Shown here: positions 9,020-15,968 of the stretch, in pieces | Position numbering within the stretch: position 1 is the stretch's first letter | How the letters are laid out: the number at the start of each line of letters is the position of its first letter | From: Rhodoplanes sp963724735 | GTDB taxonomy: Bacteria > Pseudomonadota > Alphaproteobacteria > Rhizobiales > Xanthobacteraceae | Direction: 5' to 3' | NCBI GenBank assembly: GCA_963724735.1 | Contig: CAVRVX010000016.1 | Span: 1 to 64,000 of the forward strand | Length of the DNA stretch: 64,000 nucleotides | The notes under the pieces: generated by a model | Databases searched by the model: none | The model's input: only the letters and a program-made list of their open reading frames with translations | Told to the model about the DNA's origin: nothing | Program-made: the position numbers and the translations under genes

Positions 9020-9089
9020 CGCGACATCCTCCGGCTTGTTGAACCATTCTTCTAATTCGCGAGAGTAGCGAGACCCACCCGTTAGGTAC

Positions 9090-9105
9090 TGTGAGGTAGA
9101 TCACA
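9090..9105. promoter_or_regulatory. CRP-type site TGTGA-N6-TCACA upstream of the 9019 gene
   Basis: TGTGAGGTAGATCACA is a perfect half-site palindrome for a CRP/Fnr-family regulator, located 71 bp before the start codon at 9019 on the minus strand, a usual distance for a class I or II activator site. Confidence 0.6.
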
Positions 9106-9414
9106 CGAATCGCGACGATAGACCGAACCCGTCGCAACCAGTCCACGCACGCCGGCTCACTGGTGAATCCCTAATCCGCAATCGTAAACCGAAATCGCGC
9201 GCTGGCCCCGACTGAACGAAGTCGATTTTATCGTTTATATAGCGATATTTACTTAAGTAAGTTGAGATTATGAATTAACGCACAGCCGAGCAAGGGCCCG
9301 CCGTAGCCATCCTTGCGAAGTAACGGCTGAACAGGCGCCAAGCGGAATAGCGGCGCGACCGGCTATACGCGCGCCGGAATTAACCCTCTGCCCGATCGCC
9401 TCTTGCCGAGCCGT
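9106..9414. other. AT-rich intergenic region
   Basis: About 300 bp without a gene. The part at 9225-9285 is strikingly AT-rich for this genome (ATCGTTTATATAGCGATATT) and contains the palindrome TTACTTAAGTAA. It may hold the promoter of the secreted-protein gene at 9019 or be a nucleoid-protein binding region. No terminator with a T-run was found. Confidence 0.45.
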
Positions 9415-10086
9415 TTACTTTGGCGGCAGCGAAACCGGCGGCGGCTCCGCGTAGTCAGGTGGTGGCTCGTCGAGCGGAGGCCCGCCATAGGCGGGCGGCG
9501 GAGGACCGGCATAGCCGGGACAGACCTGTACCGGCTCCCCGGTGTAGCCGACAACTTGGCCGGCGGCATTCAAAACCGGCTGGGACGCCCAATAGCAGCC
9601 GGGCGCGTAAACGGGCTCTGCATAACCCGGATATTCCACATAGCCGGTCGGCAGCGTCGCGATGATCGCCCCGGCGATCAGGGCGCCGCCGATGACGCCG
9701 GCGGCGACGCCGGGTCCCCAACCCGGACGCCTCCATCCCCATCCCGGGCCGGGGGGCCCGCCTCTCCATCCCCAACCGGGGCCAGGACCGCCCCTCCATC
9801 CCCATCCCGGACCCGCATAGGGCCGCCCTGGATAGCCGGCCTTCGGCCCCGCATAGAAACGCCCCGGACCGCCTATGCCCGGGCCCGGGCCGCCACGTCC
9901 CGGCATTCCGATGCCGCGGCCCGGGCCGCCTGGCCCGTGCATGCCTATGCCGCCACCCGGACCCGCTCCCCCGCCCTTAAATCCACGTCCTGGACCGGGC
10001 CCTTGGGCGGAGGCGTCTGTCGAGAGCGCCGCCAATGCCACCGCCACTGCGGCGGTTCCGAGCCGAAGGGCGGAAGTTCTAGTCAT
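9415..10086 (-). CDS. Gly/Pro/Trp-rich secreted protein
   Basis: Protein of 223 aa with a Sec signal peptide (MTRTSALRLGTAAVAVALAA, cleavage near ASA-QG). The mature part is low complexity: a Gly-Pro-Gly/Met-rich segment (residues about 28-85), then imperfect GPGWGWRGG repeats (about 90-120), then a hydrophobic Gly/Ala stretch GVAAGVIGGALIAGAIIA that could be a glycine-zipper membrane segment. The C-terminal domain contains two cysteines and GYTGEPVQVCPGYAG and ends in a Pro-rich tail. Similar Gly-rich proteins with a glycine zipper are common in Bradyrhizobium relatives; no function is known. Weak ribosome-binding site (AAGGAGATAACTG). Codon bias and signal peptide support it as a true gene. 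Confidence 0.72.
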   Translation of the reverse strand: MTRTSALRLGTAAVAVALAALSTDASAQGPGPGRGFKGGGAGPGGGIGMHGPGGPGRGIGMPGRGGPGPGIGGPGRFYAGPKAGYPGRPYAGPGWGWRGGPGPGWGWRGGPPGPGWGWRRPGWGPGVAAGVIGGALIAGAIIATLPTGYVEYPGYAEPVYAPGCYWASQPVLNAAGQVVGYTGEPVQVCPGYAGPPPPAYGGPPLDEPPPDYAEPPPVSLPPK

Positions 10087-10160
10087 CAGTTATCTCCTTG
10101 ATCGTCTGATTCGGTGCGTTGGCCTGCCGGCGGCCAGTCGCAAACACGCGCCTGTTCGCG

Positions 10161-10364
10161 TCAGGCAGTCGCTCCGACGGGATTTGGCGCGGCGTCGAAT
10201 TCCCGCTTCGAAGGCAACGCGGACAGGCTGGCAGGCGGGTCTGGATTATTGAAATCGCCCGCTTGGAAGACAGCCGGCCGCCGCGCGAAGTCCACATACG
10301 CGTCGCAGCGGCGATCGCTTTTCCGAACCAGACCGCGAATAAGCTTATCGGCAAATGCGCTCAT
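10161..10364 (-). CDS. Possible small protein, unknown
   Basis: A 67-aa frame starting MSAFADKLIRGLVRKSDRRC. The ATG is preceded by a run of eight G residues that could act as an imperfect Shine-Dalgarno sequence. No family is recognised, and the C-terminal half (PSKREFDAAPNPVGATA) is plausible but not diagnostic. It lies in an otherwise gene-free stretch from 10087 to 10616, where I see nothing else. Treat as tentative. Confidence 0.3.
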   Translation of the reverse strand: MSAFADKLIRGLVRKSDRRCDAYVDFARRPAVFQAGDFNNPDPPASLSALPSKREFDAAPNPVGATA

Positions 10365-10616
10365 GTGACCCCCCCCACATCCCATGCAATGCACAACCAT
10401 TGGGCAAATCTGAGGAAGAGACCCTACGCAGATTTACGTATTTCGCGCAAAGCTGCGCGTCGATTCGGAAAAGCGCATCTCGTCTGCACTCCCCGAACCC
10501 ACGCGGCTGAAAAAGCTCACCAACGCTCATTTCAAACGAAAACGACGCGGAGCCGTGCCGTCACCAGCGGCGCCTGGCGGACGCGTCCGCGCGCCTGCCC
10601 TCGCTGCGTCTTGCGC

Positions 10617-11573
10617 TCACACCGGCGGGGTGCCGTAGGTGTGAAATGACTCGATCGTCTTCAGCCCCCACGCTTGGCCTTTTCTGCGCTCGGCCTCGCT
10701 CCAGACGATCGGCTTCCAGTCAGGCGCGAGAATGAGCCGCGCGCCCGCATTGGCCACCTCGACCCGATTGCCGCCGGGCTCGTAGACATAGAGAAAGAAG
10801 GTTTGCTGCACAGCGTGCTTGTGCGGCCCGGTCTCGATGAAGACGCCGTGCTCGAGAAAGACATCGGCGGCGCGCAGCACGTCCTCGCGACAGTCCACCG
10901 CGTAGGTCAGATGGTGGAAGCGCCCATGCGATCCGGTGCGGTCGAGCGTGTAGGCGAAGTCGTAGCTCTTGTTGGTCGCCGTCATCCACATGCCCGCCTC
11001 GGTGCCGTCATCGAGCACGATCTGCTCGGTTAAGCGGAAGCCGAGATATTGCTCGAAGAAGATCCGGTTGGCGCGGATGTCCGCGGCGAGGCAGTTGAGA
11101 TGGTCGAGCCGCCGCACGCTGACGCCACGCGCCGGAAATTTCTGCGCCTGGTTTTTTAGCGCCGGCCGTTGCCCGGGCGGCGCCTCGTACCATTCGGTCT
11201 CGTAATAAAGCTCGATGCGGTGGCCATCCGGGTCGCGGCAAACGAACGTGCGGCCATGACCGAGATCGCCGTCGCTCCAGCCAATGTCGAGGCCGGACCC
11301 TGCGAGCGCCTGGGCGCGCCGCTCCAGCGCCTGCGGGCTGCGCGTGCGGAAGGCCATATGCCCGATCCCAGAGGTGTTCGAGCCGGTGAGCTTGAGGCTG
11401 TAGCGCTCGTAGTCGTCCCAGCCGCGCAGATACACGGAGTTGCCCGCCCGTCCGCTTTCCGTCATGCCCATCACATCGACGAAGAAACGCAGGCTCTCGT
11501 CCGGCTTGGGCGTCAGCAGCTCGAGGTGGGCGAGATGAGCGATGTCGAGCACCGGCTCGGTTGTCATGGGCAT
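10617..11573 (-). CDS. Extradiol ring-cleavage dioxygenase-like VOC protein (catechol 2,3-dioxygenase type)
   Basis: Protein of 318 aa with two vicinal-oxygen-chelate domains, the layout of type I extradiol dioxygenases. Candidate Fe(II) ligands of the C-terminal domain are H in VRRLDHLNCL, H in GRFHHLTYAV and E in GGNRVEVANAG. The N-terminal domain is the usual degenerate one (HLAHLELLTPKPDESLRFF and DPDGHRIELYYE). YAVDCREDVLRAADVFLEHG and ETGPHKH are also typical. The expected reaction is O2-dependent cleavage of a catechol-like ring next to one hydroxyl; substrate unknown. The frame extends to 11627, but homology begins right after the ATG at 11573. It is the last gene of a four-gene minus-strand cluster with a LigI-like lactonase. 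Confidence 0.82.
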   Translation of the reverse strand: MPMTTEPVLDIAHLAHLELLTPKPDESLRFFVDVMGMTESGRAGNSVYLRGWDDYERYSLKLTGSNTSGIGHMAFRTRSPQALERRAQALAGSGLDIGWSDGDLGHGRTFVCRDPDGHRIELYYETEWYEAPPGQRPALKNQAQKFPARGVSVRRLDHLNCLAADIRANRIFFEQYLGFRLTEQIVLDDGTEAGMWMTATNKSYDFAYTLDRTGSHGRFHHLTYAVDCREDVLRAADVFLEHGVFIETGPHKHAVQQTFFLYVYEPGGNRVEVANAGARLILAPDWKPIVWSEAERRKGQAWGLKTIESFHTYGTPPV

Positions 11574-11729
11574 GGCGACGCGGGTGATTGTCTTGTTGGT
11601 TGACGTTGATCCGTTCCGGTTGCGCATTGCCGGACCGACGGAACCGATCCGCCGTGTTGGCGGCGAGTGTTTCCAAGTCGGACGCGCCGGTCAAGCGGCC
11701 ATCCTCGCGATCGACGCGATGGACTTTCC

Positions 11730-12731
11730 CTACTGCTTGGGAATGCCGGCGCGCTCAATGACCGCAGACCACCGGGCGATATCGGATTTGAGGCGTTCGG
11801 ACAATTCGGCCGGCGTGCTGGCCGACGCTTCGATCCCGAGTTCGAGCAGGCGCGCGCGGACGTCCGGTTGAGCGAGAACCTCGCGCAAGCCCTTCCCCAA
11901 CACGTCGATGGCCTCCTGCGGCGTCCCCTCGCGGGCGAACAGCGCATTCCATGAGGTGGCGTCGAATCCGGCGAGCCCCGCCGCGCTGGCGCTCGGAACG
12001 TCGGGCAGAACCGGCGACTGTTTCGCGCCGGAGGTGGCGAGCGCGATCAACGTTTTTTCCATGAGCGCCGACTTCAGCGCGGCGTAGGAGTCGATGACAA
12101 GCTGCACGTCGTTGCGCAGAAGCGAGACGATCGCCTCCGGCGTCGTGCGGAAGGTGATCACCTGGGCGTCGATCTTGGCCACCATGTTGAACAACACCGC
12201 CGACAATTGCTGCGTGCTGCCGACCACCACGGTGCCGATATTGAGCGCGCCCGGCTTGACGCGCGCGGCCGAAAGAAAGTCCTCAAGTTTGTGGAACCCG
12301 GTCGCCTGGTTGGTCGCCAACACGAAGTCGAACAGCCCGAGCGTCGAGATCGGGGTGAAGTCCTTCACCGGGTCGAACGGGAGCGTCTTGAATAGGCCGA
12401 CGCTCACCGCCGTGCCATTGGAAAAAAGCGCGAGCGTGTAGCCGTCGGCGGGGGCCTGCAGCACCCTTTGCGCCGCCAGCGACCCCCCTGCCCCGGGGAC
12501 ATTCTCAATGACGAAGCGCTGGCCGAGCAGGTCGCCCAGGCGCTCGGTCACGATGCGCACCGTGATGTCGGCGACGCCGCCCGCGCCGAACGGGAGGACC
12601 ACCTTGATCGGCCGCGTTGGATATTTGCCCTGCGCCCATGCCCGACGCGTCAGAAGTGCGGGCGCTGCGATAAGGCCGGCGAGCAGAGCCCGGCGGCTTG
12701 GCAGCGGACGATCGGATTGCGAATGGATCAT
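11730..12731 (-). CDS. Tripartite tricarboxylate transporter substrate-binding protein (Bug/TctC)
   Basis: Periplasmic solute-binding protein of 333 aa. A twin-arginine-like signal is present (SRRALLAGLIAAPALLTRRAWAQ). The Bug family signatures follow: YPTRPIKVVLPFGAGGVADI, GQRFVIENVPGAGGSLAAQRV, ADGYTLALFSNG, and a C-terminal GKGLREVLAQPDVRARL. Bug proteins bind carboxylated ligands. No TctA/TctB membrane subunits are in the window, so it is an orphan receptor, which is common in this family. It sits between the LigI-like hydrolase (35 bp upstream) and the dioxygenase and may deliver or sense the substrate of that pathway. A possible alternative start lies at 12752. Confidence 0.9.
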   Translation of the reverse strand: MIHSQSDRPLPSRRALLAGLIAAPALLTRRAWAQGKYPTRPIKVVLPFGAGGVADITVRIVTERLGDLLGQRFVIENVPGAGGSLAAQRVLQAPADGYTLALFSNGTAVSVGLFKTLPFDPVKDFTPISTLGLFDFVLATNQATGFHKLEDFLSAARVKPGALNIGTVVVGSTQQLSAVLFNMVAKIDAQVITFRTTPEAIVSLLRNDVQLVIDSYAALKSALMEKTLIALATSGAKQSPVLPDVPSASAAGLAGFDATSWNALFAREGTPQEAIDVLGKGLREVLAQPDVRARLLELGIEASASTPAELSERLKSDIARWSAVIERAGIPKQ

Positions 12732-12766
12732 GGTGGTCCGAGGCCTCTGCATAATGCATGAATATT

Positions 12767-13651
12767 TTAGTGGGGAAAGCCGAACAAGCGCGCGGGGTTG
12801 TCCACCAGCAGCTTCTTGCGGACGTCCGGGCTGGGCGCATAGACCGGGACGAGGTCGACGAGATCGCCGTCGTCCGGCATCGCTTTGACGTTCGGATGCG
12901 GCCAGTCGCTCCCCCATAACAGCCGATCCGGATCGATCTCGATCAGCCGCCGCGCGAACGGCGCCACGTCGTGATAGGGCGGACCCGCGGCCGTCAGCCG
13001 TTCCGGACACGTCACCTTGACCCAGCATTTGCGGTCCCGCGCATATCGCTGCGCAAGCGCGCGGAAGGACGGCTGATCGATGCCGCGGCCGGCATCGATC
13101 AGCCCGATATGGTCGAGCACATAGGGGATCGGCAGGGCATCGAGCGTAGGCGCGAACTCGTCGAGATTGTCCGCCGGCAGGTAGAGATCGACATGCCAGC
13201 CGTACGGCGCGATCCTCCGCACCACCGTGTCGAAGGCGCTCATGTCCGGCCGTCCGCCCAGGCGCGCGAGAAACGTGAATCGGCAGGCGACAATACCGGC
13301 CGCGGTCAACTCGGCGATCTCGGCGTCGTCGAAGCTCGCATCGACATTGGCGACGCCCTTGTAGCGTCCGCCGCCGGCCGCGATCGCGTCGGTCACTACG
13401 GTGTTGTCGCGCCCATGCGGCGTTGCATTGACGAGCACCGCCCGTTCGATGCGAAGGCGCGCGTGCAAGCCCTGGAGCATGTCCAGCGGCGCGTCGGGCG
13501 GCGTATAGGGGCGGTCCGCGGCATAGGGATAGCGGCTGCCGGGACCGAAGACGTGGCAATGGCTGTCGCATGTTCGCGGCGGCAGCACGAAATCGGGCGC
13601 GCGCGGATTGCGATGCGGCGGCGCAATTGTCGCGGGCGACGCAGGACTCAT
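12767..13651 (-). CDS. Amidohydrolase, LigI-like (2-pyrone-4,6-dicarboxylate lactonase family)
   Basis: Protein of 294 aa in the amidohydrolase_2 (TIM barrel) family. CDSHCHVFGPGSRYPYA with DRPYTPPDAPLD near residue 30-60 is the hallmark of LigI and its relatives, and the C-terminal WGSDWPHPN carries the metal/active-site Asp and His. LigI opens the ring of 2-pyrone-4,6-dicarboxylate in protocatechuate 4,5-cleavage and gallate catabolism; this protein may act on a related lactone. The start ATG overlaps the stop of the upstream dehydrogenase (ATGA, 13648-13651), so the two are translationally coupled. Confidence 0.85.
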   Translation of the reverse strand: MSPASPATIAPPHRNPRAPDFVLPPRTCDSHCHVFGPGSRYPYAADRPYTPPDAPLDMLQGLHARLRIERAVLVNATPHGRDNTVVTDAIAAGGGRYKGVANVDASFDDAEIAELTAAGIVACRFTFLARLGGRPDMSAFDTVVRRIAPYGWHVDLYLPADNLDEFAPTLDALPIPYVLDHIGLIDAGRGIDQPSFRALAQRYARDRKCWVKVTCPERLTAAGPPYHDVAPFARRLIEIDPDRLLWGSDWPHPNVKAMPDDGDLVDLVPVYAPSPDVRKKLLVDNPARLFGFPH

Positions 13652-14472
13652 GTGGCGCTGTCCTGCGACCCGGCGCCGCGCTCTTGCGCATCCGCCACCG
13701 CCCGGCACAGCGCCGGATCGAGGCCGAGGTCGGCGAGCATTTCCGCCGCCTCGCGCATTTCGGCGGCGCGCCGGATGCCGTGCTGGCGTACCCGTCCGGC
13801 CATGTGCGTCGCCAGCGTTCGCCAGTCATTGCCGGGAAACGTCGCGACAAGGCTCGCAAACACATCGGCCTCGACGCCGTGCAATTTACAGGCGCGCGCG
13901 CAATCGACGATCAGCGCCTCGATTCCCTTGATCATGATGCTGCGGCACAGCTTCGTCGCCGATGCGCGACCGATCTCTGTCGCAACCGGCCGGATCGCCA
14001 TGCCGAGCGCATTGAGACGGTCCGCCGTAGTGACGGCAGCCGCCCCGCCCGCAAGGATCGGGACTTTGAGCCGCTGCGGCGGCACCGGCGCCATCACCGC
14101 TCCCTCCACATAGAGCGCGCCGCTGCGTTCAAGCGCGCGCGCCGAGCGTTGCTTGGTGGACGGCGCAGCCGAGTTGATGTCGAAGAAGATCTGCCCGGGC
14201 GCAAGATAGCCGCCGGCCGCCGTCGCGACCTCTTCAGCGGCGGACGCCGTGACCGCCGAGATCACGATGTCTGCTCCCTCGCATGCGCTGCGCGCATTAT
14301 CGCACGCCGCGACGCCAGCGGATTGCGCCTTATTGCGGTAGGCGTCGCGCCGCTCGCGATCGTCGAAAAGGATGTCATAGGTGGCGACCGCCGATGCCCC
14401 GTTGGCGAGAAGGTCCGTCCCAAAAATCGTCCCGACCTCGCCGAAGCCGATCAAGGCCAACCGCAGCGTCAT
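13648..14472 (-). CDS. NAD(P)-binding beta-hydroxyacid dehydrogenase-like protein (DUF1932 C-terminal domain)
   Basis: Protein of 274 aa. N-terminal Rossmann fold with LALIGFGEVGTIFG (GxGxxG-type) and a 6-phosphogluconate/beta-hydroxyacid-dehydrogenase-like core (ADIVISAVTASAAEEVA, then GQIFFDINSAAPSTKQ). The C-terminal half from about residue 180 (ATKLCRSIMIKGIEALIVDCARA) matches DUF1932, a helical domain that ends many such proteins; the conserved K in KLCRS would be the catalytic lysine. Probably oxidises or reduces a hydroxy acid. The ATG at 14472 follows AAGGAGG, a perfect ribosome-binding site; frames extending upstream of it are not needed. First gene of the four-gene catabolic-looking cluster; the stop overlaps the next start by 4 bp. 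Confidence 0.85.
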   Translation of the reverse strand: MTLRLALIGFGEVGTIFGTDLLANGASAVATYDILFDDRERRDAYRNKAQSAGVAACDNARSACEGADIVISAVTASAAEEVATAAGGYLAPGQIFFDINSAAPSTKQRSARALERSGALYVEGAVMAPVPPQRLKVPILAGGAAAVTTADRLNALGMAIRPVATEIGRASATKLCRSIMIKGIEALIVDCARACKLHGVEADVFASLVATFPGNDWRTLATHMAGRVRQHGIRRAAEMREAAEMLADLGLDPALCRAVADAQERGAGSQDSAT

Positions 14473-14693
14473 GATTCCTCCTTGGAGGCGACGAGCCTGT
14501 TCCGGCTTTTGCATGCCGCGGCCCGATCGGCAATAGAGGCGGCCCGAGCGACGAAAAGCGCCACCGGCTCAAGCCGTTTCGTCCTCATTTCAACTACCGG
14601 AAAAACCGGTCTGTTCCGCGCGGCGCTTGCGCTGTCCGTTTTAATCGCTAGCTTCGCGATGGGTCGCCACAACGTCTTGCGAGCGGTCCTGAT

Positions 14694-15950
14694 ATGAAAG
14701 AACTTGTCGTGCGGGAGGGAGGATGTCGGATCGCCGCATCGCGATCGTCCCGGCGGGCGTTCTTCGTCTCCGCTCCGCCCGCCAACGCTTGCGCTCTCGC
14801 TTTGGCCGTGGCTTGCGCGCTTGGCGGCTGCGCCAAGGAAAATGCCTACATCCCCTCCCCGCCGGCCGACGTGAGCGTCGCTCAGCCGCTTCGGCAGACC
14901 GTGGCGCTCCATCTTGAACAGACGGGTAACGCGGTCGCGTTCAATACGGTCGATCTGGTTGCGCGCGTCGAGGGATTCCTCGCCGAGCAAAAGCACCAGG
15001 ATGGCGCCACGGCGAAGAAGGGCGACGTTCTCTTCGTCATCGAGCAGCCGCCCTACGAGGCGAGGCTCCAGCAGGCGGAAGCCGCGCTGATCGCCGCCAA
15101 GGCCGAGCTGGTGAAATCAGAGGCCGAACTCGCCCGCCAGTCCACGCTGCGCAGCCAGGATATTTCGACCCAGGTCGCGCTCGACAAGGCGCGGGCGCAG
15201 CGCGACAGCGACAAAGCCAATGTGATGAGCCAGGAGGCCGGCGTCACCCTCGCCAAGATCAATCTCGGCTACACCAGCGTGTCGGCGCCGTTCGACGGGA
15301 TCGTGACCAAACACCTCATTTCGGTCGGCGAACTGGTTGGCGGCACGACCAAGACCAAGCTGGCGAGCATCGTTCAGCTCGACCCGATCTACGTCACCTT
15401 CAACATAAGCGAGCAAGACCTGCTGCGGATCCGCGAGAATCTCGGCGGCCGGCGCTTGACGCTTGCGGAACTCCGGGAGGTGCCGATCGAAGTCGGCCTG
15501 ATGAACGAGACCGGCTATCCGCATCGGGGCAATCTCGATTACGTGTCGCCGGAGGTCGACCCGGCCACCGGGACGATCCTCGTGCGCGGCCTCTTTTCCA
15601 ACGCCGACCGCACGCTGCTGCCCGGCTTTTTCGTGCGCATCCGCGTTCCCACCGGGCGTATCGTCGAGAATGCGCTGCTGGCGCCGGATCGGGCGCTCGG
15701 CGCAAATCAGGAGGGCCGCTACCTGCTCGTGGTCAACAAGGACGACGTGGTCGAGCAACGCAAGGTGCAGGTCGGCCAGCAATTCGGCGAATTGCGGCTG
15801 ATCCAGTCCGGCCTCAAGCCGGACGATCGCGTCATTGTCGCCGGCATTCAGCGTGCGATTCCCGGCCGGAAGGTGGCGCCGCAAACGACGACGATCACCG
15901 CGAACGAGTCCCTTGCCCTCCCACTTCCGCCCCCCGCAACGGCGAAGTGA
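14694..15950 (+). CDS. RND efflux periplasmic adaptor (MFP, HlyD-like lipoprotein)
   Basis: Adaptor subunit of a resistance-nodulation-division pump, 418 aa. The N-terminus contains a hydrophobic stretch ending in a lipobox (ALALAVACALGGC, Cys about residue 46), so it is likely a lipoprotein. The lipoyl half-motif VEGFLAEQKHQDGATAKKGDVLFVIEQPPYEARL is followed by an alpha-hairpin (AEAALIAAKAELVKSEAELA) and then the second lipoyl half with APFDGIVTKHL. The C-terminal membrane-proximal domain has PDDRVIVAGIQRAIPGRKV. The start has only a weak ribosome-binding site. A strong GGGAGGGAGG lies 15 bp inside but abuts an out-of-frame ATG. It is followed 18 bp later by its pump. Confidence 0.88.
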   Translation: MKELVVREGGCRIAASRSSRRAFFVSAPPANACALALAVACALGGCAKENAYIPSPPADVSVAQPLRQTVALHLEQTGNAVAFNTVDLVARVEGFLAEQKHQDGATAKKGDVLFVIEQPPYEARLQQAEAALIAAKAELVKSEAELARQSTLRSQDISTQVALDKARAQRDSDKANVMSQEAGVTLAKINLGYTSVSAPFDGIVTKHLISVGELVGGTTKTKLASIVQLDPIYVTFNISEQDLLRIRENLGGRRLTLAELREVPIEVGLMNETGYPHRGNLDYVSPEVDPATGTILVRGLFSNADRTLLPGFFVRIRVPTGRIVENALLAPDRALGANQEGRYLLVVNKDDVVEQRKVQVGQQFGELRLIQSGLKPDDRVIVAGIQRAIPGRKVAPQTTTITANESLALPLPPPATAK

Positions 15951-15968
15951 AGCGGCCGAGCCCGACCG

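Noticed and set aside
9700..9900. GC-rich near-repeats that look like a tandem array or CRISPR
   Set aside because: They are codons of the GPGWGW repeats of the protein at 9415-10086; no spacers.
12752..13865. Upstream extension of the TctC frame into the LigI-like gene
   Set aside because: Out-of-frame reading of the lactonase; the signal peptide begins at 12731.
14723..14917. 64-codon frame after a strong GGGAGGGAGG
   Set aside because: The purine run touches the ATG, leaving no spacing, and the product has no recognisable features; the in-frame adaptor lipoprotein is well supported.
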